Positions 17,913 through 25,845 are shown, numbered from the stretch's first letter. The stretch: 34,214 nucleotides of DNA from Massilia niastensis DSM 21313 (GCF_000382345.1 NZ_KB908133.1:1-34214), one strand, 5' to 3'. The notes: generated by a model not told the origin, from the sequence alone. Numbers and translations: made by a program.

Positions 17913-18335
17913 ATGACATTCCGCCTGAGCTACCTGTTGCTGCTCGCCGGCGCCAGCATCGCCGTGCCGGCCCTCGGCGTCGACATCGACCTGCCGCCCG
18001 AGACGGCCACCTTCAAGCCGAGTCCCTTGCCGGGCTATGCGCTGGTGCAGCAACACTGCATGAGCTGCCACTCGGTGCATTACGTCCAGACCCAGCCGCC
18101 GACCTCGCTGCGCAGCTATTGGGAGGCGGCCGTGAAGAAGATGAAAAAGCCCTTCGGCGCCCAGTTTCCGGACGACGATATCCCGGCCATGGTCGACTAC
18201 CTCACCAGGGTGTACGGCGCCGAACGCGCGGGCGCCACGCCGGTGGCTGCGGCGCATCCACCGGCCGCCAAGGAGTCCGCCACTGTACAGCCGCCTCTCC
18301 CGGCGCGACCACATCGTGCCGGTCATGCGCGATGA
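17913..18335 (+). CDS. c-type cytochrome, sulfite dehydrogenase small subunit (SorB-like)
   Basis: Periplasmic monoheme cytochrome of 140 residues. ATG 17913 has AGGAGG six bases upstream (17901-17906), starting inside the end of the preceding pseudogene; an earlier ATG at 17898 overlaps that stop. A signal peptide covers about residues 1-22. The heme motif is CMSCH (C49, C52, H53), and a methionine in the AVKKMKKPFGAQFPDDDIPA region is the probable second ligand. SorB takes electrons from the molybdenum subunit and passes them on to the respiratory chain. Since its partner gene is broken, this cytochrome looks orphaned. The last 20 or so residues are proline- and arginine-rich and may be a changed tail. 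Confidence 0.85.
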   Translation: MTFRLSYLLLLAGASIAVPALGVDIDLPPETATFKPSPLPGYALVQQHCMSCHSVHYVQTQPPTSLRSYWEAAVKKMKKPFGAQFPDDDIPAMVDYLTRVYGAERAGATPVAAAHPPAAKESATVQPPLPARPHRAGHAR

Positions 18336-18446
18336 CCATGCGCTGGCGCAGCGCGGCCGGGTGTCGTTCGCTGAAACGCCGGGATTCGACCACGTCGGCC
18401 TGCCCGCCTGCATTTTCCACACGAATGCCGGATTCCCCTCCCTGCC

Positions 18447-18479
18447 CCGTCAAGCCGGCGCTGCTCTCCGGCTTGACGG
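18447..18479 (-). terminator. Strong hairpin after isocitrate lyase gene
   Basis: CCGTCAAGCCGG (18447-18458) and CCGGCTTGACGG (18468-18479) are perfect 12-base inverted arms with a 9-base loop. The hairpin sits eight bases beyond the stop of the minus-strand isocitrate lyase gene. No T-run follows on the minus strand, so it may act as a terminator or as a 3' stabilising stem. Confidence 0.65.
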
Positions 18480-18487
18480 CACCGCGT

Positions 18488-20068
18488 TTAGAACTGATTC
18501 ATGGTGTTGTGTTTCCCGGAAGCCTTCAGCGCCGCCTCGCCGCTGAAGTATTCCTTGTGGTCGTCGCCCAGGTCCGATCCCGACATGTTCTGGTGCTTGA
18601 CGCAGGCGATGCCCTGGCGGATTTCCTTGCGCTGCACCCCGGCCACGTAGCCCAGCATGCCCTGCTCGCCGAAGTATTCCCTGGCCAGGTTGTCCGTCGA
18701 CAGCGCGGCGGTATGGTAGGTCGGCAGCGTGATCAGGTGATGGAAGATGCCCGCTTCGCGCGCGGCGTCCGCCTGGAAGGTGCGGATCCGCTCGTCGGCC
18801 TCGCGCGCCAGTGCCGACTCGTCGTATTCCGCGTTCATCAGCTGGCTGCGTTCGTAGGCCGAGACGTCCTGGCCGCTTTCCTTCATGCTGTCGTACACCT
18901 GCTGGCGGAAGTTCAGGGTCCAGTTGAACGACGGGCTGTTGTTGTACACCAGCTTGGCGTTCGGAATGACCTTGCGGATTTCCTTCACCATGCCGCCGAT
19001 CTGCGCGATGTGCGGCTTCTCGGTTTCGATCCACAGCAGGTCGGCGCCATTCTGCAGCGAAGTGATGCAGTCGAGGACGCAACGCGCCTCGCCGGTCCCT
19101 TCGCGGAACTGGAACAGGTTGCTGGCCAGGCGCTTCGGACGCAGCAGCTTGCCGTCGCGCTTGATGATCACGTCGCCGTTCGCCAGTGCATCGGTCGACA
19201 CCTCTTCCGCGTCGAGGAAGCTGTTGTACTGGTCGCCCAGGTCGCCGGGTTCGCGGGTGTAGGCGATCTGCTTGGTCAGGCCGGCGCCCAGCGAGTCGGT
19301 GCGCGCCACGATGAGCCCATCGTCCACGCCCAGTTCGAGGAAGGCGTAGCGCACGGCCCGGATCTTGGCCAGGAAGTCCTCGTGCGGCACGGTGACCTTG
19401 CCGTCCTGGTGGCCGCACTGCTTCTCGTCCGACACCTGGTTCTCGATCTGGATGCAGCAGGCGCCCGCTTCGATCATCTGCTTGGCCATCAGGTAGGTTG
19501 CCTCGGCGTTGCCGAAGCCGGCGTCGATGTCGGCGATGATCGGCACCACGTGGGTGACGAAGTTGTCGATCTTGTCCTGGATCGCCGCGCGCGCCTCGCC
19601 TTCCGCGGCATCGAGCTGGCGGAACAGGCCGCCCAGCTCGCGCGCATCGGCCTGGCGCAGGAAGGTGTACAGCTCCTTGATCAGGGCTGCCACCGCGGTC
19701 TTCTCATGCATCGACTGGTCCGGCAGCGGGCCGAATTCCGAGCGCAGCGCGGCAATCATCCAGCCCGACAGGTACAGGTAGCGGCGATCGGTATTGTTGA
19801 AGTGCTTCTTGATGGAGATCATCTTCTGCTGGCCGATGAAGCCGTGCCAGCAGCCCAGCGACTGGGTGTACTTGGACGGATCGGCGTCGTAGTTCGCCAT
19901 GTCGCGGCGCATGATGCCCGCCGTGTAGCGGGCGATATCGAGTCCGGTCTGGAAACGGTTCTGCGCGCGCATGCGGGCTGCGGATTCGGCATTGATGGCA
20001 TCCCACCCGCTGCCCTGCTGTTGTTTCAGGCTGGTGATGGACTGGATATCGTTCTGGTATTGGGACAT
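18488..20068 (-). CDS. aceA: Isocitrate lyase (long Pseudomonas-type form)
   Basis: Enzyme of 526 residues that splits isocitrate into succinate and glyoxylate, the first step of the glyoxylate shunt, in the cytoplasm. The catalytic loop is KQCGH at residues 216-220 with C218 as acid/base. Nearby are IIADIDAGFGNAEATYLMAK (metal-binding aspartates) and GACCIQIENQVSDEKQ. The C-terminal substrate segment is YNNSPSFNWTLNF. KQCGHQ and the length of about 530 mark the long form found in pseudomonads and betaproteobacteria rather than the 430-residue E. coli type; methylisocitrate lyase would be near 300 residues. ATG 20068 has GGAG seven bases upstream; a longer frame to 20200 runs through the operator region. 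The gene stands alone with its own dyad-rich upstream region. Confidence 0.96.
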   Translation of the reverse strand: MSQYQNDIQSITSLKQQQGSGWDAINAESAARMRAQNRFQTGLDIARYTAGIMRRDMANYDADPSKYTQSLGCWHGFIGQQKMISIKKHFNNTDRRYLYLSGWMIAALRSEFGPLPDQSMHEKTAVAALIKELYTFLRQADARELGGLFRQLDAAEGEARAAIQDKIDNFVTHVVPIIADIDAGFGNAEATYLMAKQMIEAGACCIQIENQVSDEKQCGHQDGKVTVPHEDFLAKIRAVRYAFLELGVDDGLIVARTDSLGAGLTKQIAYTREPGDLGDQYNSFLDAEEVSTDALANGDVIIKRDGKLLRPKRLASNLFQFREGTGEARCVLDCITSLQNGADLLWIETEKPHIAQIGGMVKEIRKVIPNAKLVYNNSPSFNWTLNFRQQVYDSMKESGQDVSAYERSQLMNAEYDESALAREADERIRTFQADAAREAGIFHHLITLPTYHTAALSTDNLAREYFGEQGMLGYVAGVQRKEIRQGIACVKHQNMSGSDLGDDHKEYFSGEAALKASGKHNTMNQF

Positions 20069-20119
20069 GATGACACTCCATGAAAAGTGAATCGAAACCG
20101 GTTGCGTTCGCCGCCGCGC

Positions 20120-20162
20120 GCCGTATGAAGCGAATTGCGATCGCATGAGTCCATCATACGGC
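20120..20162. promoter_or_regulatory. 9-base inverted repeat in aceA 5' leader
   Basis: GCCGTATGA (20120-20128) pairs perfectly with TCATACGGC (20154-20162). The 25-base loop contains the palindrome GCGATCGC (20137-20144). It lies about 50-95 bases before the aceA start, inside the likely untranslated leader, and could be an RNA stem or a second operator. Confidence 0.45.
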
Positions 20163-20175
20163 AGGACACGCCGGC

Positions 20176-20200
20176 ATGTCTTCTGTCTTATATAAGACAT
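20176..20200. promoter_or_regulatory. Perfect palindromic operator candidate in aceA promoter
   Basis: TGTCTTATATAAGACA (20184-20199) is a perfect 16-base palindrome. A second TGTCTT lies seven bases to its left (20177-20182), so ATGTCTT-N11-AAGACAT (20176-20200) is a second, nested dyad. On the minus strand the site falls just after the AT-rich stretch AAAATTATGATC, which can supply a -10 element. This is a typical place for a repressor that senses a C2 or C3 metabolite; its identity is unknown. Confidence 0.6.
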
Positions 20201-20304
20201 AGATCATAATTTTATCTTTAAAATTCAGTAACTTGGCTTCTTCATCTCGCGATGTGGAAAGACATTCTGCTCACTGAGATATGTTGGTAGCGCCTGACTG
20301 CGTC

Positions 20305-20330
20305 GCATTTCACGATGTGAAGTGAAATGC
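20305..20330 (-). terminator. Hairpin after ETF-QO gene
   Basis: GCATTTCAC (20305-20313) and GTGAAATGC (20322-20330) are perfect 9-base arms with an 8-base loop, 18 bases beyond the ETF-QO stop. A shorter dyad, TTCAC-GAT-GTGAA (20309-20321), is nested inside. It can act as a terminator for the minus-strand gene, or as a protein site upstream of aceA. No T-run is seen. Confidence 0.5.
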
Positions 20331-20348
20331 AGCCTGGCGAAATCCCGT

Positions 20349-22010
20349 TTACATGTTGGGATAATTCGGCCCGCCCCCGCCTTCCGGCGTCACCCACACG
20401 ATGTTCTGGCCCGGATCCTTGATGTCGCAGGTCTTGCAGTGCAGGCAGTTCTGGGCATTGATCTGCAGGCGATCCTGGCCGCCGTCGTTCTTCACGAATT
20501 CGTAGACCCCGGCCGGACAGTAGCGCTGTTCCGGTCCCGCGAACTGCGACAGGTTGACGTCGATCGGCAACGCCGGGTTCCGCAGCGTCAGGTGCACAGG
20601 CTGGTCTTCCGCATGGTTCGTGTTCGAGAGGAACACCGACGACAGCTTGTCGAAGGTCAGCCTGCCGTCCGGCTTCGGATAGGCGATCGGCTTGCATTGC
20701 GACGCCGGCTTCAGGCATGCGTGATCGGCCCGGCTGCGGCGCAAGGTCCACGGCGCCTTGCCGCGCAGGACGATCTGGTCGATGCCCGTCATGATGCTGC
20801 CGACGACCAGGCCCTTGTTCAGGTACTGCTTGACGTTGCGGGCCACATGCAGCTCTTCGTGCAGCCACGACTGCCCGAAGGCGCGGGGATAGGCCCCCAG
20901 CTCGTCATGCCGGCGCTTCTCCATCAGCGCCTCCACCAGCGCATCGGCCGCCAGCATGCCGGACTTGATCGCCGCATGGCTGCCCTTGATGCGGCTCATG
21001 TTCAGGAAGCCGGCGTCGCAGCCGATCAGGGCGCCGCCCGGGAACACCAGCTTCGGCAGCGACTGCAGGCCGCCGGCCGTGATGGCGCGCGCGCCGTACG
21101 AGATGCGCTTGCCGCCCTCGAAGAAGCCGCGGATCGCCGGGTGGGTCTTGTAGCGCTGGAATTCGTCGTAGGGCGACAGGTAGGGGTTCTCGTAGTTCAG
21201 GCCCACGACGTAGCCGACCACGACCTGGTTGTTCTCCAGGTGGTAGAGGAAGGAGCCGCCATAGGTGGAGCGGTCCAGCGGCCAGCCGGTCGTGTGGATG
21301 ACGAGGCCGGCCTGGTGCTGCGCCGGATCGACCTCCCACAGTTCCTTGATGCCGATGCCGTAGGCCTGCGGGTCCTTGCCCTTGTCCAGGTCGTACCTCG
21401 CGATCAGCTGCTTGCCCAGGTGGCCGCGCGCGCCTTCCGCGAACAGCATGTATTTGCCGTGCAGTTCCATGCCGGGCTGGAAGTCCGGGCCCGGCTCGCC
21501 ATCGCGCCCGACGCCCATGTCGCCGGTGGCCACGCCCTTGACCGAGCCATCCTCGTTGTACAGGATCTCGGCGGCGGCAAAGCCCGGGAAGATCTCCACG
21601 CCCAGGCTTTCCGCCTGCTGGCCCAGCCAGCGCACGACGTTACCCAGCGAGATCACGTAGTTGCCATGGTTCCCGAAGCACTTCGGCAGCATGAAGTTCG
21701 GGGTCCTGTACGCCCTGGTCGCGCTCAGGAACAGCACCCGGTCTTCCGTGACGGGCGTGTTCAGCGGCGCGCCCCGCTCCTTCCAGTCCGGCAGCAGCTC
21801 GGTCAGCGCGCGCGGGTCCATCACCGCGCCGGACACGATGTGCGCCCCCAGTTCGGCGCCCTTTTCCAGCACCAGCACGGAGATCTCCCGCCCCTTTTCC
21901 AACGCCAGCTGCTTGATGCGGATCGCCGCCGCCAGGCCGGCCGGACCGCCACCGACGATGACCACGTCGTACTCCATTGCTTCGCGTATGACTTGCATTT
22001 CGCTATTCAT
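20349..22010 (-). CDS. Electron transfer flavoprotein-ubiquinone oxidoreductase
   Basis: Membrane-associated enzyme of 553 residues that takes electrons from reduced ETF, fed by acyl-CoA dehydrogenases, to ubiquinone. The FAD-binding fold starts at YDVVIVGGGPAGLAAAIRIK; GAHIVSGAVMDPRAL and GGSFLYHLENNQVVVGYVVG are family signatures. The C-terminal ferredoxin-like part holds RYCPAGVYEF and NCLHCKTCDIKDPGQNI, the four cysteines of the single [4Fe-4S] cluster. The protein ends GGGGPNYPNM as in other bacterial ETF-QOs. I take ATG 22010, with GGAATGAG just before it; ATG 21977 (MEYDVV) is an alternative. It lies 19 bases after the small zinc-ribbon gene and is probably co-transcribed with it. It serves the acyl-CoA operon of this window as well as general beta-oxidation. 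Confidence 0.95.
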   Translation of the reverse strand: MNSEMQVIREAMEYDVVIVGGGPAGLAAAIRIKQLALEKGREISVLVLEKGAELGAHIVSGAVMDPRALTELLPDWKERGAPLNTPVTEDRVLFLSATRAYRTPNFMLPKCFGNHGNYVISLGNVVRWLGQQAESLGVEIFPGFAAAEILYNEDGSVKGVATGDMGVGRDGEPGPDFQPGMELHGKYMLFAEGARGHLGKQLIARYDLDKGKDPQAYGIGIKELWEVDPAQHQAGLVIHTTGWPLDRSTYGGSFLYHLENNQVVVGYVVGLNYENPYLSPYDEFQRYKTHPAIRGFFEGGKRISYGARAITAGGLQSLPKLVFPGGALIGCDAGFLNMSRIKGSHAAIKSGMLAADALVEALMEKRRHDELGAYPRAFGQSWLHEELHVARNVKQYLNKGLVVGSIMTGIDQIVLRGKAPWTLRRSRADHACLKPASQCKPIAYPKPDGRLTFDKLSSVFLSNTNHAEDQPVHLTLRNPALPIDVNLSQFAGPEQRYCPAGVYEFVKNDGGQDRLQINAQNCLHCKTCDIKDPGQNIVWVTPEGGGGPNYPNM

Positions 22011-22029
22011 CTCATTCCATGGTTGGTGT

Positions 22030-22266
22030 TCACAACGCTGCCGGCCGTCCAAACGCGACCTTGCGCCCGGCACGGACTGCGCTTTGCATCGGCAGGTGCC
22101 ATAGCCTCGCCTTGATGCAGGCGATGCAGCGCGGCGTCAGGCCGTCGCGGCTCGAGCGCATCGGTTCGAAGAATTCATGGTCGGCGGGCCAGAACTCACC
22201 GCATACCCGGCAACGCTTTTCGTTGCCCAGTTCGGTGACCATTTTCATGGGGGCGTAGTACGACAT
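22030..22266 (-). CDS. Small zinc-ribbon-like protein, unknown function
   Basis: Protein of 78 residues. It has two CxxC pairs, CRVCGEFWPADHEFFEP and RCIACIKAR, about 28 residues apart, enough to hold one zinc ion. I do not know a function; this layout resembles short HNH-like or zinc-ribbon proteins that are common as uncharacterised ORFs. It is likely real because GAGGAGAG stands eight bases before ATG 22266. The C-terminal 20 residues are basic. The stop is 19 bases from the ETF-QO start, so it would be the first gene of that unit. Confidence 0.65.
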   Translation of the reverse strand: MSYYAPMKMVTELGNEKRCRVCGEFWPADHEFFEPMRSSRDGLTPRCIACIKARLWHLPMQSAVRAGRKVAFGRPAAL

Positions 22267-22451
22267 CGGCTCTCTCCTCGGATACCGGATCAGACAGGAG
22301 GAAGTCTATGACGCAGCCGGCCGTCGGGCCATCGCTGTTTTCGGAATGCGGGGTACCAGTTTCGTGAACGATAGCCGCCCGGCGGCGCGCGGCGCCTGCC
22401 TCCGGCTGGCATGGGAACCGCGCTCCCCGCGCATGGGCGGGAAGCCGGCGG

Positions 22452-23369
22452 TCAAAGCTCCGGCAAGGCGAGCGTGGGGCTCAGGCCGGGCCACACTTCG
22501 CCCGCCGCGTCGAGGAAGGCGCGGATCAAGGGGTCGTTGCGGCGACCTGCGACGTGGGCCATGAAGATGGGAACCCGGGTGTGCATGAGCGGAGAGACCG
22601 CCATGATGCCTTGCTGGAGCCCCTGGTTGACGTGCTCCTCGCGCATCAGCATCATGCCGACGCCAGCCTCGAGCAGCACGCGGCCGACGGCCGCATTGTC
22701 GAAGCGGGCGACGCTATTGAGCTCGAGGCCGCGCTCATCGAACAGCTGACGCAACATGACCGAATACGCCATGCTGTGATCGTTCGGGGTGAGCCATGGC
22801 AGCCTTGCCAGTTCGGCCCAGCTCGCGCTTTCGATCTGCTCCTTCCACTCGGCAGGCCCGGCGATGCGGAACCCGATCTGCGTCAGTTCATAGTAGGCGA
22901 AGCCGGCGTCGATCGGCTGACCGAGCACCAGGCCGATATCGACTTCGCCGGTCTTCAAGCCCTGGCGCGTGCCCGACGAGGGGCGCGCCCGCAGCTCGGC
23001 GGTGATCAGCGGATGTTCGTTGCGCAATGCGCGGATCACTTCCCCGATGCGGCTCGAGGTCGGATCGCTGCTCAGGCCCACCACCAGGTGCCCTTCGATC
23101 TTGCCGCGGATCTCGCGCGCGAACGAGGTGAAGAGCGCGGCTTCGTTCAGCAGGATCTTGGCCTTGGCCAGCAGGAGCTGGCCGGCGCGGGTGAGTTCGA
23201 GGCTGCGGTTGGCGCGCACGAACAGCTTGGTGTCGAGGCGCTCTTCGACCGCGCGCACATGCGCGCTGGCGGCGGACAGGCTGATGTGCAGCCGCTCGGC
23301 GGCCCTGGTGAGATGCTGCTCCTCCGCGACTGCCGCGAACGTCCGGAGCTGGACGAGATCGATCTGTAT
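22452..23369 (-). CDS. LysR-family regulator with an ATA in place of a start codon
   Basis: Regulator of 305 residues if read from ATA 23369. The N-terminal helix-turn-helix reads QIDLVQLRTFAAVAEEQHLT, RAAERLHISLSAASAHVRAV, then EERLDTKLFVRANRSLELT. The effector domain (about 90-295) contains GHLVVGLSSDPTSSRIGEVI, GLKTGEVDIGLVLGQ and LLEAGVGMMLMREEHV. A perfect AGGAGG is five bases before the ATA, exactly where LysR proteins begin with M-x-I/D-L. No ATG, GTG or TTG exists between the upstream stop (23412-23414) and GTG 23258, which would remove the DNA-binding helix. Either ATA is used as a weak start or the gene has lost its start codon. It diverges from the CoA-transferase operon, its likely target. 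Confidence 0.85.
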   Translation of the reverse strand: MQIDLVQLRTFAAVAEEQHLTRAAERLHISLSAASAHVRAVEERLDTKLFVRANRSLELTRAGQLLLAKAKILLNEAALFTSFAREIRGKIEGHLVVGLSSDPTSSRIGEVIRALRNEHPLITAELRARPSSGTRQGLKTGEVDIGLVLGQPIDAGFAYYELTQIGFRIAGPAEWKEQIESASWAELARLPWLTPNDHSMAYSVMLRQLFDERGLELNSVARFDNAAVGRVLLEAGVGMMLMREEHVNQGLQQGIMAVSPLMHTRVPIFMAHVAGRRNDPLIRAFLDAAGEVWPGLSPTLALPEL

Positions 23370-23405
23370 GGCGCCCTCCTGGTTCTCTGGTTCCGCGACG
23401 CTGCC

Positions 23406-23484
23406 GATCCTTCACAAAACAAGCACGCCGCATGCTGAAAATAGCCATGGACCCGGTCGGCAGCCGCCTCATAGACTGAATACG
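23406..23484 (+). promoter_or_regulatory. Duplicated promoter/operator block, copy A
   Basis: This block shares an ordered set of identical words with a block at 29714-29792. They are AAAACAAGCA (23416-23425), 11 bases, GAAAA (23437-23441), 2 bases, GCCATGGACC (23444-23453), a 15-base spacer, TCATA (23469-23473), 1 base, and ACTGAA (23475-23480). TGGACC and TAGACT, 18 bases apart, can serve as -35 and -10. The upstream words then sit where LysR proteins bind; AGCA-N7-TGCT (23422-23436) is a small dyad. It lies between the LysR gene and the CoA-transferase operon. Confidence 0.65.
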
Positions 23485-23564
23485 TCGGCATTGAACCGGA
23501 CCGCCGGCCCGGCCTCGATGCTGGCGACAGCCGCTCACTCATTCAAACAACGCGAGGAGACATT

Positions 23565-23648
23565 GTGAACATTTCAAGCACGCTGCCTTGTGGAGCGGCG
23601 CCCGCCAGGGGCGCTGCCGCATCGACACCATTGTATATCATCGAATGA
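23565..23648 (+). CDS. Putative 27-residue leader peptide before CoA transferase
   Basis: A short ORF begins at GTG 23565 with a strong GAGGAGA site (23554-23560) and reads MNISSTLPCGAAPARG and on to TPLYIIE. Its stop TGA overlaps the CoA transferase ATG (ATGA at 23645-23648). The transferase start has no ribosome site of its own, so translation of this leader could bring ribosomes to it. It is too short to recognise as any family. It could be a coupling or attenuation leader, or the true ribosome site could serve an unnoticed start. Confidence 0.4.
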   Translation: MNISSTLPCGAAPARGAAASTPLYIIE

Positions 23649-24925
23649 GCACGTCGATGCCAACGCCCATCCCCCTTTCCCGGCTGCGCCTCGCGGAATT
23701 CGTGCGCCCCGGCGACGTCGTCGCCTGGCCGCAGGGACCTGGCGAGCCGCTCGCGCTGACCGAAGCACTGGTCGCCCAGCGCGCCGAGCTGGATTCCCCC
23801 TGCCTGCTGTTCGGTCTGACCCAATCCGACACGCTGCGTCCCGAACTGGCCGAGCACTTCCGGTTTCGCGCCTTGAACGGCGCCGGCACCAGCCGCCGCG
23901 TCACCGCATTGGCCGACATCGTTCCCTGCCATGTCAGCACCATCCCTGCGCTGCTGCGCGGCGGGCAGCTGCGGGTGGACGTCGCGCTGATCCAGGTGAA
24001 GCCGCTCGCGGACGGGCGTTTCACCCTCGGCGTCATCGCCGACTTCACCCAGGCGCTGGTCCAGCAGGCGCGCGTGGTCATCGCGCTGGTCAATCCCGCA
24101 CTGCCTGCGATGGCGGGCGACGCCTGCGTGCAGGCCGCGGACATCGATGTCCTGGTGGAGAGCGACGAGCGTGTCATCGACATGCCCGATCCGGAACCCT
24201 CGGTGGTGGAGCGCGAGGTCGCGCGCCAGGTGGCCGAGCTCATCCCCGACCGGGCGACGGTGCAGCTCGGCGTCGGCACGCTTCCGGTGGCGGTGGCCCA
24301 GGCGCTCTCCGGCCATCGCGAGCTCGGCGTGCACAGCGGCGTCATCTCCGATGTGTTCGTCGACCTGGTGGAAGGCGGCGTGGTCACCAACGCCCACAAG
24401 GGACGCGATGCCGGGCGCGCCGTCACCGGTGGCCTGTTCGGCACCCGGCGCCTGCGCGATTTCGCCGTCTCCAGCGGCCTGGTCGACATGCGCAGCGTGG
24501 AGTACACGCACAACCTTGCCGTGACGGCTCGCCTGTCGCAATTCCACACGATTAATTCCGCCATCGAGATCGACCTGTCCGGGCAGGCCAATGCCGAAGT
24601 GGCCGGTGGCCGCTATCTCGGCGCCGTCGGCGGCCAGGTCGATTTCGTCCGTGCCGGCGTGGCGTCAAGCGGCGGGCGCTCGATCATCGCGTTCCCCTCC
24701 ACGACACCGGACGGCAGGCATTCGCGCATCGTCGCTTCGCTCGGCATGCGGCCGGTGACGACCGCGCGCAGCGAAGTCGACGTCATCGTCACGGAGTATG
24801 GCGCGGCCCACCTGCGCGCCTGTCCGCTGCAGGAACGGGCACGGCGCCTGATCGCGATCGCCCATCCGTCCCATCGCGAGGCGCTCTCCCGTGCACTGCA
24901 CGAGTGCGGCCACGCCGCTTCCTGA
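23645..24925 (+). CDS. Acetyl-CoA hydrolase/transferase family CoA transferase
   Basis: Enzyme of 426 residues of the Cat1/4-hydroxybutyrate CoA-transferase type, which moves CoA from a donor thioester to a carboxylate. The N-terminal half carries LIPDRATVQLGVGTLPVAVA and LGVHSGVISDVFVDLVEGG. The second half has TINSAIEIDLSGQANAE, where E308 is the expected catalytic glutamate that forms the enzyme-CoA thioester, and GGQVDFVRAGVASSGGRSII. Itaconate CoA transferase RipA and butyrate/acetate transferases belong here; the acceptor acid cannot be read from sequence. The start at ATG 23645 overlaps the leader stop; ATG 23657 is an alternative. It is the first enzyme of the operon and should activate the substrate acid. 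Confidence 0.88.
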   Translation: MSTSMPTPIPLSRLRLAEFVRPGDVVAWPQGPGEPLALTEALVAQRAELDSPCLLFGLTQSDTLRPELAEHFRFRALNGAGTSRRVTALADIVPCHVSTIPALLRGGQLRVDVALIQVKPLADGRFTLGVIADFTQALVQQARVVIALVNPALPAMAGDACVQAADIDVLVESDERVIDMPDPEPSVVEREVARQVAELIPDRATVQLGVGTLPVAVAQALSGHRELGVHSGVISDVFVDLVEGGVVTNAHKGRDAGRAVTGGLFGTRRLRDFAVSSGLVDMRSVEYTHNLAVTARLSQFHTINSAIEIDLSGQANAEVAGGRYLGAVGGQVDFVRAGVASSGGRSIIAFPSTTPDGRHSRIVASLGMRPVTTARSEVDVIVTEYGAAHLRACPLQERARRLIAIAHPSHREALSRALHECGHAAS

Positions 24926-24947
24926 AACCTGATTGATTGGAGTTGAA

Positions 24948-25739
24948 ATGAATGCTGTCAGCGACGATGTCGTTCTCGATGACCTGGGCGACAAGGTGTT
25001 CCAGATCGGCCTCGAACGCCCGGAACGGATGAACGCGCTGGGCGTGGCGACGGTCGCCGCGCTGCGCAAGGCCGTCGCCGAGGCAGCCGCGAACGGCGCC
25101 CGCGTGCTGCTGCTGCGCGGCAGTGGGCGCGCCTTTTGCGCCGGCGCCGACCTGAAGGAACGCAAGGGAATGACCCTGGACGAGAAGCTGGCGCACAACG
25201 CGGGCATCAACGACGCCATCAACGCCATTGCCGCCGCACCGTTCGTGAGCATCGCCGTGCTGAATGGACTTGCCCTGGGCGGCGGCCTTGAAATGGCGCT
25301 GGCCTGCGATGTCCGGATCGCCGCGGCCGGGATCAGCCTGGGGCTGACCGAAAGCCGGGTCGGCGCCTTCCCCGGCGCCGGCGGCTCGCAGCGCCTGCCG
25401 CGCGTCGTGGGACGCAGCCGCGCGCTGGCCATGATGCTGAGCGGCGAACCGGTCACCAGCGAATACGCCGAGAGAATCGGACTGGTGAGCGAGCTTGTCG
25501 CGCCCGAGGCGCTGGAGGCGCGTGCCCACGTGCTGGCCAGGCTGCTCGCCAGCCGCTCGGCGCCGGCCCTGGCGGCCATCAAGCGCCTGGTGTACCAGGG
25601 TATCGAGATGCCTCTGGCTGACGGCCTGCGCCTTGAGCGCGCGGCACTGCCTGCCATCCTCGGCTCCAGCGACTATGCGGAAGGGCTGGCCGCCTTCGAA
25701 GAAAAACGCGCCCCCAGATTCACCGGGGTCGCGGAATGA
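24948..25739 (+). CDS. Enoyl-CoA hydratase (crotonase family)
   Basis: Protein of 263 residues with a crotonase fold. The oxyanion-hole segments are GRAFCAGADLKERKG (about 61-74) and NGLALGGGLEMALACDVRIA. Both catalytic glutamates of true hydratases are present: E115 (GGGLEMAL) and E135 (GLTESRVGAFPGAGG). It should therefore add water across a 2-enoyl-CoA rather than act as an isomerase or hydrolase. ATG 24948 has GGAG six bases upstream. It starts 22 bases after the CoA transferase. In this operon the hydrated product could be the substrate of the CitE-like lyase two genes on. Confidence 0.93.
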   Translation: MNAVSDDVVLDDLGDKVFQIGLERPERMNALGVATVAALRKAVAEAAANGARVLLLRGSGRAFCAGADLKERKGMTLDEKLAHNAGINDAINAIAAAPFVSIAVLNGLALGGGLEMALACDVRIAAAGISLGLTESRVGAFPGAGGSQRLPRVVGRSRALAMMLSGEPVTSEYAERIGLVSELVAPEALEARAHVLARLLASRSAPALAAIKRLVYQGIEMPLADGLRLERAALPAILGSSDYAEGLAAFEEKRAPRFTGVAE

Positions 25740-25845
25740 CATCCCTTCTCCTTGCATCAAGGCGGAGAACCCGAGCAACCGGAGGCTGCAGGACGCCTTC
25801 GCAACACCGTGTATCAATGACGTTTAACCAAAAAGGAAAGTGGAG

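Noticed and set aside
18488..20068. Methylisocitrate lyase as the identity of the KxCGH protein
   Set aside because: The length (526 residues) and the KQCGHQ loop fit the long isocitrate lyase; methylisocitrate lyase is near 300 residues with KRCGH.
17495..20083. An 862-codon open frame on the plus strand
   Set aside because: It crosses the sulfite dehydrogenase remnant, the cytochrome and the antisense of isocitrate lyase. The genes on the other frames carry clear motifs, so this is a shadow.
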